Shown here: one piece after another, positions 11,100 through 23,219 of the stretch
How positions within the stretch are numbered: the first letter of the stretch is position 1
How the letters are laid out: each line of letters begins with the position of its first letter
Assembly (NCBI RefSeq): GCF_036370855.1
Contig: NW_026991398.1
Span: 2,666,001 to 2,730,000, forward strand
Direction of reading: 5' to 3'
DNA: 64,000 bases
Source of the DNA: Dromaius novaehollandiae
Lineage: Eukaryota; Chordata; Aves; Casuariiformes; Dromaiidae
The notes under the pieces: generated by a model
What the model was told of the DNA's origin: nothing
Seen by the model: only the letters and a program-made list of their open reading frames with translations
Database searches by the model: none
Translations under genes and position numbers: made by a program

Positions 11100-11670
11100 C
11101 CAGCTCCCTCCAGGGCTGCGCTGGAGCCTTTCAGGAGGGGGCTGAGGTGGGGCTGGCACTGCCAGGGTGGGTTGGGAGAGGGCAGCTCCCCTCTGCCATG
11201 CTGGGGCTGGGGCTGGGGCTGGGGCTGAGGCTGGGCACAGCATTTCCCTGGGGAGCTCCCTGAGGAGCCGCTCCGGGGGATCCTCCACCTCTGCCCTGGC
11301 AGCAGCACCAGTGCTCAGGGTGCTGGGGTGGAAGTGCACAGAGGGTGGAAGGGGCACGGGCTGCCTGGGGGGAGCATTAAGACCTTGTCTGTGCATGCAG
11401 GGATGGAGTGACAAAAGCCAGAGCTCAGCTTGCACTGGCATCACAGACCTCAGACATGGAAAGGGCTGGGGTATTATTAAATGACTCCTAAATGCTCCTC
11501 CAGAGTCTGGGAGGTCTGAGCACCCAGCCCCTGCCCAGTCCCGGCTGAGACCCACGTGGGGGTCAGCAGACGGTCATGCTCCAGGATCTGTCCTGCTCTG
11601 GTGCAGAAGAGAGGCCATGCAGGGCTGGCCTCTTCCCCTCCATCGGGGGACATCTCCGTGTAACAGGGAC
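11100..11670 (-). repeat. Inverted copy of the GC-rich block found downstream of OR14-like genes
   Basis: The reverse complement of this stretch matches 49190-49620 and 61080-61500. Shared features include a GGGGCT hexamer run (11200-11234 here), 'ggagctgccctctcccgacc'-type text, and 'ctgcaccagacaccagcgg'-type text. It therefore belongs to the same duplicated material as the U2 and U3 units. Open frames of about 100-160 codons in it are proline- and alanine-rich composition artefacts. Confidence 0.75.
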
Positions 11671-12559
11671 TTTGGTTTCTTCAGATTTCTTTCCATACCA
11701 GAGGCTGTATGACACAGTTTTCTTCAATCTCAGGTCAGGTGGGGTTTTCCCCAAATACACCTTGCAAGCAGGGAAGACCCAAAGGGCAAGCCTGACTTGG
11801 AAGGTGGGGGAAGGCAGACAACTGAGACTGTCGGAGCCTGACTATCTCCTCCACGGTCACCAGTAACTGTGACATCAGAGACTGTGACATCACAATTGGG
11901 CAACCAGGTGAGCACATGAGGTGGGGCAGCACAGGCTCACCTGCCCTGGAGGCCAATGGACACCAACGTGCTTTACTTTGCTCTAGCAGGGGTGATGACC
12001 TGAGGGACTGCTTCAAAGCAGTTTCCTAATAGAACAAGGAAACCTGCTTTTCTGCCTCACCCAAGGCTGGAGCTGGTCATTTCTGCTGAATTTCATGACC
12101 TCTGGCCACCTGCAGTCCTGCTCTCAGATCACCTGGGTCTAGAGAGGTCTCCTCTGGCTTCTCTCTCAAGGAGAAGGATGGACTGCATTTTGTGTCTTTT
12201 CTGCTGGTGGAGGCAGTGGGTTCCTAGGATGTGTCCTGGCTCCCAGAGCTCTCCCCTGGACACACTGGCCAGCGTGCTTATTGCTGTGGCTTTACTGACT
12301 GTTGGTTATCTTCTCCCTCTGGTCGTTCCCAGTGTAACTGTCTCCTTACCAGATTTGCCAGGCTGTCAGCAAAGATGCTTCTGCCCTGCTTGTTCAGGCT
12401 GACCCTATCTCTTCTGAGCAAAGAGGGCCCCATGGTCGTAAAAACCAAAGTCCTGTTGCTGACACCAGCTGTGCAACAGTTGTTGGCCCACAGGATCTGT
12501 CCCCACCTCCTCAAGCCCTTTGCCATCACCAGCACCCAATGCTGAATTGCCATAAGACA
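11671..12559. other. Intergenic, possibly the 5' remnant of the ERV
   Basis: No motif was recognised up to about 12530. From about 12560 the sequence reads as the end of a retroviral RNase H region, so some of this stretch may be unrecognisably decayed pol. Confidence 0.4.
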
Positions 12560-14226
12560 TGCGGACACCCAGGCAACTCGTAATTCCCGAGATGCCAAGG
12601 TAGATGCTATGGTGGCTGTTAGCGTGATTATTGCTCCAGGGTTAGCAGATTGGATTCACCACAGAAGCGGCCATCTGGGTGGAGACAGGGCCACACAGTG
12701 GACTAGGGTTCGAGGTCTTCACACCACCATCGTGGCATAAAAAGGGACAAGACAGCATTGCCCTTGTTGTACCCACTTAGCTCCATGGCGGTTGCAGACC
12801 GAAAAGCTGTATATTTGCAGAGGACAAAAGCCTGGGCAGCTGTGGCAAATTGATGATATGGGATCCCTCCTGGAGAGCCAGTGGCACACATATGTCCTGA
12901 CCACCGTAGATTCCTGCTCTGGTCTATTGTACACCCAGTCTTGTGCCACAGCTACCCAGGCTCACATCATTAAGGCATTGGAAGACTTGGCTGAGTTTTA
13001 TAGTTCCTTGGTGGAAATCCAGAGTGATCAGGGCACTCATTTTACAGGGAGTGGCATTTGAAATTGGGCTGGAGAGCGAGGACTAACCTGGATTTATCAC
13101 AGCTTGCCATCCACAAGGGGTGGGATTGACAGAACACATGAATGGACTGCTCAAAGAGCAGCTGTGTGAATTATCTCCTACTGGTACCCTCACAGGTTGG
13201 AGTAAAGACATTCGTCAGGCCAATGCCTGCCTCAGTGACTGCCCACTGCATGGCTCTACCCCATATGCTCGTTTCAAAGGGGACTCCATCGAGCGGCCGC
13301 GTGTGCTTAGAGTGCAATGACTGCACTGCCAAGCCTGCCTCCCCATGTGAACCAGGCCCAAGAGTGCAGGGTTGGATCTGTGATGGCCACACAAAGAAAT
13401 AACCCTAGAACCAGACAGCCATCATCTTGTGAGTATGGGGCTGGCCATCGCCGTACCTCAAGGGTATTATGGTTGCATGCTGCCCTGTACTAGTTTAGCT
13501 CTCTGGGGAGTAGACATCATTGCAGGAGTCATTGACTCGAACTATCTTGAGGAGGTGAAAGTTGTGATCCATTACACCAGATCCCAACCCCTGTGATGTA
13601 TATACATAGAGACCAAATAGCCCAGCTGATATGTGACCGGATAGGTGTCCCCACTATCTGGGAAGTAGATTCCCTGAGGCCCACCCAGCAACTAGGCGGT
13701 TTTGAGTCTACAGGGCATGCTGTGTAGGTACATGATGTGACTAAACCCAAACAGTTGGAAGGGGAAATTATTGCTGAAGAGCAGGGGATACCCACCTGGT
13801 ACTAATCAAAGGGGAGAGTGTCCTAGTCTATAGTCTGTCTAGGAGGCTCTCACCCGGACAACCGTGACCTAATGAATATGCCGAGCAGAGGCACAATGTT
13901 GCTGCTCTCCATCCCAGCCCTGTACACTGACAGTAGCTGTGGCACTGAAGAAACTGCAGTAAGCGGATCAAACCTGACGTCCACAAGATAATGAGCCTAC
14001 TTCAAGTACAACATGATATAAAATCCAAAGAATCAGCATGGGACAACCCCTGGCAGTCACTGTCATCATGGCTGTTGAATTTAGGACTATGGGAAAAACA
14101 CAATACACTCCTGGTCTTCTGGGTGGATTGGTTTTGCATGCATGTATGTTATAATTTACTATATATTTACAATAATTTACTTGCTTGTATACCTTAACTG
14201 CTAGTTAAGCCAATGCCTGAAAGGCA
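12560..14226 (+). pseudogene. ERV-L-like pol remnant: RNase H tail, integrase, dUTPase
   Basis: This is an old, inactive class III (ERV-L-like) retroviral fragment. In order it shows an RNase H tail with the start of the integrase zinc-binding region (12560-12720, 'ADWIHHRSGHLG'), the integrase core (12792-13061) with WQIDD and SDQGTHFTG carrying the first two catalytic aspartates, and an integrase continuation in a different frame (13120-13320) with the third acidic position in LTEHMN. A dUTPase-like domain follows at about 13500-13690 (GVIDSN near 13530, then AQLI and PTIW further on) with several in-frame stops. A dUTPase after integrase is characteristic of ERV-L. A short downstream stretch (13990-14160) may be an envelope or leader remnant, but that is weak. 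Frameshifts and stops are numerous. Confidence 0.8.
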
Positions 14227-14720
14227 TGTCCGAACTGTGCCTGCACACTGGTGGCACCAGTACTACGTCTCTGTCAGTCATGGGGTGGAGTGTAGCAAGA
14301 ACACCTGTAGAAGACCTGCTGAGGAGTCAGGGGACTGGCAGAGTACGTGATTGCAGCCCCAGCATGTGCTCTCTTCACACTGACCGAAACCCATCAAGGC
14401 TGGACATGCACATTCTGTTTTATCAACAATGTCTTGCTGCTTCGCAGCCAGTAGCTACTCAAGCCTAGCACAGTCAATATAAGGAAATAGTTCTAGTAGC
14501 TAAAAGGGGCCCTTAGGATACACAAAGTGAGTCCCACCTGGGTGTCCGACCTGGGCATCCAGCAGCCTCCAATCAGTGACCCCTCCGTGTGGTTCTCAGG
14601 GCTCCCTGCACAGTTTGGAGTGCAAGTCCTTCATTAAAGCGCCTCTGTTTAACCCCTCACAAACCTTGAGTGTCTCTCTGCACTGGTATCCAACCCTCCC
14701 TTTCCTGCCTTGTGGTCACA
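14227..14720 (+). mobile_element. 3' LTR of the ERV-L-like element, copy 1
   Basis: This follows the pol remnant and matches the reverse complement of 51236-51687. It starts 'tgtccgaactgtgcctgc' and ends 'ccttgtggtcaca', giving TG...CA ends. ATTAAA at 14633-14638 is a plausible poly(A) signal. The 5' LTR is not present in the window. Confidence 0.7.
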
Positions 14721-17700
14721 TATAGCCAGTTGATCTACTCAACTGATATAGACATTTATCTAAAAGCAGGGCCACCCTCCAGTCCCCATTGTGTTGAGAT
14801 AAATTCAGCTTTCTTTGCAGCGCTGTGGTCAATCATGGTGATGTTAGGGGCCTGCTTTTTGTAACTCTGTACCCTTTCACTGAAGCCACTGAGACAGTGT
14901 TTTCCGGAGACTCCATGGCAGCATTTTTTTCTTCGCATGTTTTTTTCTGTTGTTTTCATGGCCTTGCACCTGCAAACCCTAACATACAAGGAACATGACA
15001 AGCCTTGGCCAACCTGCAAAACAGTGCTGAGGCCTTCACAGCCCCCGAGCATTGTTTTTCCTAATGCAATTTTAAAAGAAGAAGGCAACAGGATAATAAG
15101 CATGCTTTTCCCAGCATCCCAAGATTTCTGTGGCTGGGTCACTGGAGCAAGGACTTCTGAAATGACTGCATGTTGAGCTGTTTCGATGTGAAGTGAGTTC
15201 TCAGCAGCCCAAAATCAAGACCTACAGCCTCTAACAGAACAAGTTAATCCCTCCTGAGACGATTGTGCTGGCCACCAGAATTATTCACTCCAGCTTATCT
15301 GGCATCCTGCACGAGTACAGCTTTGAAACCTTGGCATATGCAGATGCCAAAAGGGCAATCATCAGCAGAGAGTTTGAGTGCCATGGTCAAGAGAGAATAT
15401 ACCTATCACCAGGATGAAGGTCATTGGGAGAAACATTATCTTAAGTCACATATATCCCCCTGCAGATGGAGACAACTGCCAAAGACTTTTACAGGAGACC
15501 AAAATAACTAGCACTGCAATGAGCTACAAATCCCCCATGGCTTCGCAGAAGATGTAAGTCCTGGACTTCTATCTCCATTTCCCCACACACACCCTCAAAT
15601 ACATCTTTCTCTGCAGAATTCATCTGCATGAAGGCTGTGAGCGCTGTGCTGAGAGAGCTCCCTCAAGCATGTGCACCAGCTCCCCATGACAAGGAGTGGT
15701 TGAGTGCAGACAGCAATGCTGTTACTCAAAATGCTGTGCACTTGGGCTGGGGCAAAGCTTTTGGCACAGTTTCGGTCACAGCCATCAGTGCAGCAATGTA
15801 TAAAAAGTAGGTGTGTGGCTCTCTCTAAGGCCATAAGCAGAGTCATGTTTTGAAGGAGCTTGCTGGAGACTGGCTACAGACCTGTGTACGTGAAGAATCA
15901 TTGCCTCAGAACCGGACAACATGGCAGAGGAAGTGCTCTGAGACCTTGCTAAGCCCTCCAGACTCCAAGCCTTCACAAGCAGATAGCAGTGACCTCTCTT
16001 TCTTCCTCACTGAAACATACGCGGCCAAACTTGTAGCTACATTTTAGTCCCCATTTGCCCACCAGCAAGCTTCCCTCCAGATTTTCACATCTTGTTGGCT
16101 ATAGTAGCGCAGTGTTTTTTGCACGTCAGAGATCTTCCCCTCATTCACTTGCTGTCATGCCAGCAATTGCTTTTTTCTCCTTGGGCAGCCAGCTGTCTAC
16201 TCCATGATACACAGCTTATGGAGGAGGGCCTACATCACTTGGATTTTCAGCAGTGTTTAACAAAATGGAGAAAGTAGCCTTTGCAACTCTCAAATCCCAA
16301 TGCTTAGGGAAGGCTTCTTGGTTTCATGGGTGAAAAGTTTAAGAAGTCTATGAAGCGTACTCAGGCTGGGGATTTCTATGCCTATGACACCCTGGGTGAT
16401 TAGTGTTAGGTCCTTATTTATTCATTTAGTTATTTATTCAGAAGCAGACTAACAACAAAGGGGCCACCACAGCCTTTGGCATTATCTGCTAGGGAGGTTT
16501 AGCCCTGAAACTTTGTGTTCATAAACAGCCACAGAAAGTCCATGAGACTCATAACCCTTTTTAATTCCCATTCTCACTGAGGTTTCCTTTCTACTCCTTC
16601 TTCATCCCATGCTACTTCCAGTGCAAACTCCAGGAAGGAAATGTGATTTCAGACATTTCTTCCAGTTTCCTGTATTTGTTACATACCATAGAAAATACAG
16701 CCCTTCCCTGTTTCTGGGAGTTTGACCACAGGCATGAAACGCTGATGCTGGCTGACATTCAAGATCTTTTCATGACACAAACTGCATTCCCAGCTTTTAC
16801 ATTTGAGATGCTTTTCCATGTAGACTGTGCACCTCTCTCACAAAATCATAGACAAACCATTTAAAGACTAATAGCCACGGCCTTGTGTTGGCCCAGACCT
16901 ACATATAAGCTTGCAGTTAGGACACCTTGTTCTTGTGCCTATGCTATCTGCACAGTTTTGCAGCAGGCAGAAATGGCAATAATGTAGCTATGGAGATGTT
17001 TGTGCAATGTTTGACAGAGCTCAAAAGAATTTCTCAACCCAAATACCTTCCTGCCATTCTTAATACAAGAGTAATATCCATTGTGTAAAAGGAGAAAACA
17101 GGTCTTGAGATATTTGCAATAGGTATTTAGTTTAAAAATCCCCCAGCTTTTTTTTTTTTTTTTTAACCCGTGGATGTGATGAAGATGGGTATAGTAATGT
17201 GCAGCAGATCCTCAGACAATGAAGTTTTGCTCACCACGACTGTCCTGCTCATGGACCACCAGCAAAACAGTGATCATTGCCCCTGCTATTTAGATTGACT
17301 AAGTAGTGCTACTTTCCTTAGATAGTTTTAAATGGAGGGTAGTTCATAGGGCACTGCCTGTCCAAACCCAGCCACTTTTACAATAAAGGTTGGCAGATGA
17401 TAAGTCTGATCAACAACAACGACAAAAAAATCTCCCTTTGACTCTAGGGGATCACTGACCCAAACACTTATAAAATCTTTGTGTTCTTATTGCTTAAATT
17501 AATAGTGAGGAAACAGAAAGATGTGTGCCAAAGCTGTCCTTCATGCTGCAACCCCAAAGCTTAAGCCTATAGTCATCTCTGTCCCCTTTGGGGATCACAA
17601 AGTAATGGAGAAGAGGGACCTTGACATCAAGGTCAAGCAGGTGCAGCACCTCCAAGGCCTGCACTGTTAAAGGATGCTGAACCTGGTGGACTTTTGGATC

Positions 17701-17800
17701 TGGGGGATTCCTCCTCCCTGGTCCACTGGATGGGAGACTGCTGCGGTTCTCTGCTCCCTGGTCCTGCCAGCAGTGAGGCTGCACATGTGCTTCCAGTAGG

Positions 17801-17835
<35 letters not shown>

Positions 17836-18941
17836 CGGACATGGTGGGCCACCAAAAAATCAGTTCAGCCAGGGCACAGTACCTTTACAGGCACCACAGA
17901 GACACGAGCAGCGCTCATAAACATGAACCATGCAAATGGCCTGGTCCTGTTTTTGCTCACCGGCTAATGAGACTCAAAGCTTGCAGGAGACCTCACACGC
18001 ACCCTTGCACGGGTGTCTCTGGCAGCTGGCTGCCTTGAGGGCTGCAAGCCTTCCACACATGCACTCACACAGAACAGAGAGCATGCTCACCCAGAAAATA
18101 TCTAGGAATAGGATTTAATATGACGCTAAGGCAGATTGCAGTGACCAGGCACACAGCTTGGCCAGGCAAGTGTACTTGCCAGCAGCTTGCTTACACAAAA
18201 CTGGGCCCTTTTATTCCCTCTCCCTCCATTTTCCCGTGCTTTTTATTCCATGATCCAGCTGATCCCTCCCTTTCACCAGCTTTATCCCCTTTGCAATAAA
18301 CAGTCCATCTCTAAGTAGTTTTTTCCTCATTGGTCCCAGTTTTACTACGTATGTACTCAAGCACATATGTAGTAGACAATTTAGTCAGTCAGCTCAACCT
18401 CAAGCCAGAGCCTAGTTGTCTGCCTGCATACCCTAACCGCACATTGCCGGTGGAGCTGTGGGCCTGGGTGGGTAGACCAGGGCCACCACATCCTTCACTG
18501 CAGTGCAGAAGGACCCAGCCTGGAGCTTAATTTTTGTGCTTAGCATCTTCTGTTCTTCAGGGAGAGAAGGTGTTTTGAGCTTTTCTCAACAGTCCTGGGA
18601 CATTGTCCCCAGAGTTTTCAGCTAAATTTCCTGAGAAAGCTTATGAAAGCCTCCTTGTGTCAGCACCCACCGGCAGTCTATGCCCCAATCCTAAGAAGTG
18701 TGTTTCCAACATTCTATTAATATGCTTTAGATTCTGTTTATAATAACCCCCTCTAACCAAGACACACAATTCACATTTCTTCCTTTCATTACTACAATCC
18801 AATGTGAAAATAAATCTCCTGAGGCACCTGTATTTAGTCTGAGGCATCTGTATTTAGTAGCTACATACATATGTGTGAGATATTTTATATGACACATAAT
18901 TAAAATTGCTATCTCGAGAAACATCATGACTGGGGGAAAAG
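14721..18941. other. Intergenic, no gene recognised
   Basis: This is AT-richer DNA without recognised coding sequence. It contains a T run at 17148-17164 and a (CA)14 microsatellite at 17801-17828. A 60-codon open frame at 15628-15810 has no recognisable domain. No CR1 or LTR structure was identified, although old interspersed repeats could be hidden here. Confidence 0.5.
17801..17828. repeat. (CA)n microsatellite
   Basis: Fourteen uninterrupted CA dinucleotides, a likely length-polymorphic site. Confidence 0.95.
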
Positions 18942-19877
18942 TCACACCTTTGCACAGCCAATGGCTTTCTTCAGGGCCAGTTTCACAGTCTTGTTTCTGA
19001 GACTGTAGATGAAGGGATTTAAGAATGGGTACAGAACGGTGTTCAGCAAAGCTACAGTTCCATTGGTCTCCAAGGAAACATCTTCTGAGGGTCGTGCATA
19101 GAGAAAAATGCAGCTTCCATATGCGATGGCTAAAGTGATGAGATGGGAAGAACATGTAGCAAAAGCTTTCTTCCTCCCAGATGCTGATGGCATGTGCAGA
19201 ATACAATGGAAGATGCACATGTAGGACACCAGGATTAAACATAAGGAACCCAGCACTACAGATGATATGAAAATAGAGTCTACTTTCCAAAGCAGGCTGG
19301 TGTCAGAGCAGGACAGTTTGAACAAGGGAGAGTTGTCACAAAAAAAATGGTGGATCTTGTTTGGGCCACAGAACGTCAGCTTTGAGAGCAGGACCAGGCG
19401 GTAACTCGAGAGTGTGAAGCCTATGACCCAAGCAGCAACAACGAGGTGGGTGCAGAGCTGCCACTTCACGACAGCAGCATAATGCAAAGGTTGGCAGATG
19501 GCAAGGTAGCGGTCAAAGGACATGACAACAAGGAGAGTGAACTCTGTACTACCCAGGGAAAAATAGAAATAGGATTGGGCAAAGCAGCTGCTTAATGAGA
19601 TTGTCCTCCTACCAGAGCTCAGAATCACCAACAGTTTGATAGTTGTGGAGGATGTAAACCAGATTTCCAGGAATGCCAGATTGCTGATGAAAAAGTACAT
19701 GGGGGTTTGCAGGTGGTGATACACACACACGAGGAAAATGATCGTTGTGTTCCCTATCACGGTTGTCAGGTATATGTGTAGAAGGAGCAGGGAGAGAAAC
19801 AGCTGTAGTCTTTGATGAAGCCCTGAGAAACCCTCTAGGATGAACTCAGCAACTACAGTTTCATTTCCTGGTCCCAT
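18942..19877 (-). CDS. Olfactory receptor, OR6-like class II, intact
   Basis: A 311-residue odorant receptor of usual length, with a seven-helix GPCR fold expected in olfactory cilia coupling to Golf. The N-terminus has a glycosylation sequon at N5 (NET). Hallmarks in order are GN at 42-43 (TM1), LQTPMYFF at 56-63, the conserved Cys98 to Cys180 pair, MSFDRYLAIC at 119-128 with an intact DRY, SYMCIF from 218 (TM5), KAFATCSSHL at 237-246 (TM6) and PFLNPFIYSLRN at 284-295 (TM7). The start at 19877 is supported by a splice acceptor 21 bases upstream on the minus strand. It resembles families 6/10/11 and is clearly different from the OR14-like genes, but the exact subfamily cannot be fixed by eye. 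Its OR6-like neighbour at 22280 is divergently oriented and broken. Confidence 0.92.
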   Translation of the reverse strand: MGPGNETVVAEFILEGFSGLHQRLQLFLSLLLLHIYLTTVIGNTTIIFLVCVYHHLQTPMYFFISNLAFLEIWFTSSTTIKLLVILSSGRRTISLSSCFAQSYFYFSLGSTEFTLLVVMSFDRYLAICQPLHYAAVVKWQLCTHLVVAAWVIGFTLSSYRLVLLSKLTFCGPNKIHHFFCDNSPLFKLSCSDTSLLWKVDSIFISSVVLGSLCLILVSYMCIFHCILHMPSASGRKKAFATCSSHLITLAIAYGSCIFLYARPSEDVSLETNGTVALLNTVLYPFLNPFIYSLRNKTVKLALKKAIGCAKV

Positions 19878-19885
19878 AGCCAGTT

Positions 19886-19925
19886 TCAGTGCATCCTGCT
19901 GAGAGCGGAGCAGGAAGAAACAAGT
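19886..19925 (-). promoter_or_regulatory. 3' splice acceptor and 3-codon uORF before the OR6-like gene
   Basis: Read on the minus strand, a pyrimidine-rich tract 'tttcttcctgctccgctctc' ends in AG at 19900-19899. The coding exon would start at 19898. Four bases into it is an upstream ATG (19894-19892) followed by CAC and TGA, a minimal uORF ending 8 bases before the receptor start codon. This fits the usual OR structure of a non-coding 5' exon joined to one coding exon. Confidence 0.6.
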
Positions 19926-22260
19926 GTGAGAATTTCACAGTCTGCACAGGAGGGGATATCCTTCCTTCTTTGCTCCCTTGCTTGCTTCCTATGTAACACA
20001 GACAGAATATTCCTCTCAACCATTCATCGCACCCTGATTTCTCCGTTTCACATTTACAGTCCTCAGAGATTTTATTGTCTTCTTTCTACCTTTTCCAAAC
20101 TCTCACAAAGGATTCTTTCTCAAGAGCACAATATTTTAAAGAGATTGTGAACTATTTCATGCCATGCCTTGGAAATTCCCAGTTCACTTCGACATATTGC
20201 AAGCATCCATCATATCTGTGTTTCAAAAGCCAAACTAGTGTCCCAGCAAAAATGCTTACTGTTATCTGCACATGCCAGACCATCCCTTCATATATGCATT
20301 TTGAAAGTTATCCCTTCTACTTTTCAGTATTTGCCTTTTTTGATTCAGAACATCTGGGAGGCTGTTGATTTCGAAACAAACCAATATCGAGTATCTCTTT
20401 TGTAATCCCCTGCTTTCTTCCACATCTTCTTCCTCTCTGTTTCTCCCGAAAAGGGGAGGAAATAGGGAACAAGTATAGCTTGCCTTCTTTAATACTCTGA
20501 ATAGTGAAATTCATGACGGTTCCCTTCAGTCATTGGAAGTGGCTTTCCCTTTAGGGGAGGGGGGAATCATCTCATACGAAAAACCTAAAGGCTGTCCTTT
20601 TGGTTATTTGAAATAGGAAGCATCTGGAACAAAGAAAACATGAAGCAGGGTTATATTTTAGGTGTCTAAAAGTTGGGCGCTTCAGTTTGAGCAAGTTAGC
20701 ATACTCCTATATTGCCAGGGCAGAGAGAGAAGAGTGTCTGGAAGACACTGGTGACACTTCTTTCACATGTTGGTTATAGTCTGGGAGGACCCAACCTCTA
20801 GAGCTCTCGCTTGATCTCCATTGACTATATAGGGAGCCAAGGGAAAATGAGTACGGACTCCAGCTGCTCACACACACCTCCAATGAAGTAGATGAAACTC
20901 CCTATTTCAATCTCAAATCTCCTAATTTATTTAGTAGCTAATTTCCTTTTCAGACAAAAGAACACGTCTAACAGAAGGAAGCCCAAGGAAAACACAGGCA
21001 ATAAATGCTGACGTTTTCCCCTCCACCTTTGCATTTGGTTTTAGACATATAAAGGAAAGGAGCAGATGACTCCATAAATAGGGTGCCTCAAAAATGCAAG
21101 GGTGGGAGGAGGAGATGATGGGTTTTAAGCAGTGAAACAGAGGTTCTCCACAAACTATGTTGTCCCCCTAGACCCCGTCTCAGAGCATAGCACGTGGTTT
21201 TTATACAGGGAGTAAAATGGGAAGCCCAGTAGTGGGCAATACTCTGTGATTGCATTGGCATTTTAACTTGGGGCTCAGGTTAGTCCTAGATCCCAAATAC
21301 TCTGTCTTGCTCTCTGCCTCTAGTCTGGCATAGGGGGACCTCTGCACTGGGTCCATCTGGAAGATTTGCTGAAATTTAGCCGCTGGCTGTAGTTGTTTGA
21401 GCAAAAGCTCAAGCCCAGTCGCCTACAGCAATATCACTGTAGTCTCTCTTGTGTTATGATTTGATGGTAATTTTGAATGACGCTTACAGAGAAATTGAGG
21501 CAGCTTTGCAATAAAGACCTACCTATGTCACCTTTGTATATTAAGGAAAGAGCAATGGCAAAGATTGGTGGCACCAAACTGTGACAGCTGTTTCACAAAG
21601 GTTGTCAACTTCCATTCCTCAGCTGTCAATGGAGAGAGGCAGACTGCAATGGTCTGAATCACCTTTTAGGGATGGCTTCCTCTCCTGTTTGATTAGACAG
21701 GGAGCTGGAATGGGATATATTCCATCTCTAGAAAGGTTATTGCCAAAACAGACCAAAGTAGGCCTGTATTTTTTGGACAAGATGTATTTTTGGACAAGAA
21801 CAGATGAATGGCCCTTTAGGCACTACTGATTGTACCCTGTAGGTGGGCACCTGCAGGCTCCATTCAGTTGCTGGCACATTGGGACCTCCAGTTAGCTAAG
21901 ACTTTAGCTTTGTGGGGATGTCTGAGACATCTCAAATGGTACTGGATGCCTAATTATGAGCAACTAAATTAAGCACCTTAAGTCAGGCATGATGAATCTC
22001 AGTTGAAAAGACAGACGTCTTAGGCTGAACTGGTCACTCCAGGACCCTTCTATAGTTGTGGAGGGCTAGGCAGCCTCAAAAAATGGTACTAGATGACTAA
22101 CTCAGAAGGTGCAGATGTCCAAGTTAGGTGTGATGAACTTGACCCTGAATACCTCTGTGTAGGGACTTGACTTCTCTTTAAAAATCAGGATGTCCAAAAC
22201 TTACTAGATGTCACCTGAGAAAATACTCAACACTCTACATTACTCTGTTGTTCTTTCCCA
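19926..22260. other. Intergenic between the two OR6-like loci
   Basis: This is AT-rich DNA between two divergently oriented OR6-like loci, so their promoters and 5' exons would be expected here. No 5' exon could be identified. The 21880-22200 stretch has recurrent 'gatgcctaa'/'ttaggtg' strings that look like an old unclassified interspersed repeat. Confidence 0.4.
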
Positions 22261-22279
22261 TGACAGAGAATGCACAGAG

Positions 22280-23219
22280 ATGGAGAATGTGACATCTGTG
22301 ACAGAGTTCATCCTAGTGGGATTTCCTAACATCCATGAGGTGGAGATCCTCTTCTTCATTGTGTTCCTGCTTATTTATTTAGTGACTGTCTTGGAAAACG
22401 CTCTTATCATTGTCCTGCTATACACTGATTGCCACTGTATTACTTCCTCAGTAACCTGTCTTTCACTGAGATCTCCATGACTTCCTCTGTGGTTCCTAAA
22501 ATGCTGGCAAACTTCCTGTCAGAGAAGAAGGTCGTTTCCTTTGCTGGCTGCTTTAGCCAGCTCTACTTCTATTTCCTCATGGGCACAACTGGCTTCATCG
22601 TCTTTGCTGTTATGTCCTATGGCCAGTATGTGGCAATATGTAACCCACTGAGGTATCCCAGCATCATGACAAGCAAGGTATGCAGTCAACTTGTTTTGGG
22701 CTCCTGGGTGGGTGGCTTTGTCATGATTCTGTCATCTCTGGTTCTGAAAGCCCGGTTGCTGTACTGTGGTCCCAATGTAATCGATTACTACTTCTGTGAC
22801 AGTGTGCCTTTATTACACCTTGCTTGTGCTGACATCCAGCTTATTGAGTTGATTGATTCTGTGGTGTCCTGGTCTTGCTCCTTGGCTTTTTGGCATCGAC
22901 TGTGGTCTCCTATGCCTACATTATTTCTACCATATTCTGGGTCCCATCAACTCAGGACAGGCAGGAGGCATTTGTGACTTGTGCTTCTCATTTCACTGTT
23001 GTTTCCTTAGGTTTTGGCATCTTTGTCTATGCCAGGCCTTCCCAGGTGACCTCTCTGCATCTCAACAAAATACTCTCTGTGTTCTCCAGTATTGTGACAC
23101 CTCTTTTCAACCCATTCATATTCAGCCTAAGGAATGAACAAATGAAAGAGGCCTTGAGAAATGCTTTGCACAAGGGCCTGGTGATGCCTAAGAGGGCAGG
23201 AAACCCACGAGCTTCCTGA
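22280..23219 (+). pseudogene. OR6-like olfactory receptor pseudogene with two frameshifts
   Basis: A class II OR resembling family 6. A good splice acceptor (pyrimidine-rich, ending 'catgacag' at 22266) lies 13 bases before the ATG at 22280. The first frame gives MENVTSVTEFILVGF and TM1 with EN in place of the usual GN. At about 22437 the 'LHTPM' codons are lost: 'gattgccac' runs straight into 'tgtattacttc', a loss of about 13 bases. The second frame (from about 22437) has TM2-TM4 and ECL2 with CGPN and YFCDSVPLLHLAC. A further frameshift near 22865 leads to the third frame with TM6 (EAFVTCASHFTVV) and TM7 (PLFNPFIFSLRNEQ). The DRY motif reads GQY. The gene is clearly dead. Confidence 0.9.

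Noticed and set aside
11070..11555. Proline- and alanine-rich open frames on both strands (also at 48582-49214 and 60353-60996)
   Set aside because: GC-rich duplicated block with a GGGGCT hexamer run. Open on both strands, frame not conserved between copies.
13990..14160. Possible envelope remnant after the dUTPase of the first ERV copy
   Set aside because: Short, frame-broken and without a definite motif; ERV-L elements usually lack an envelope gene.
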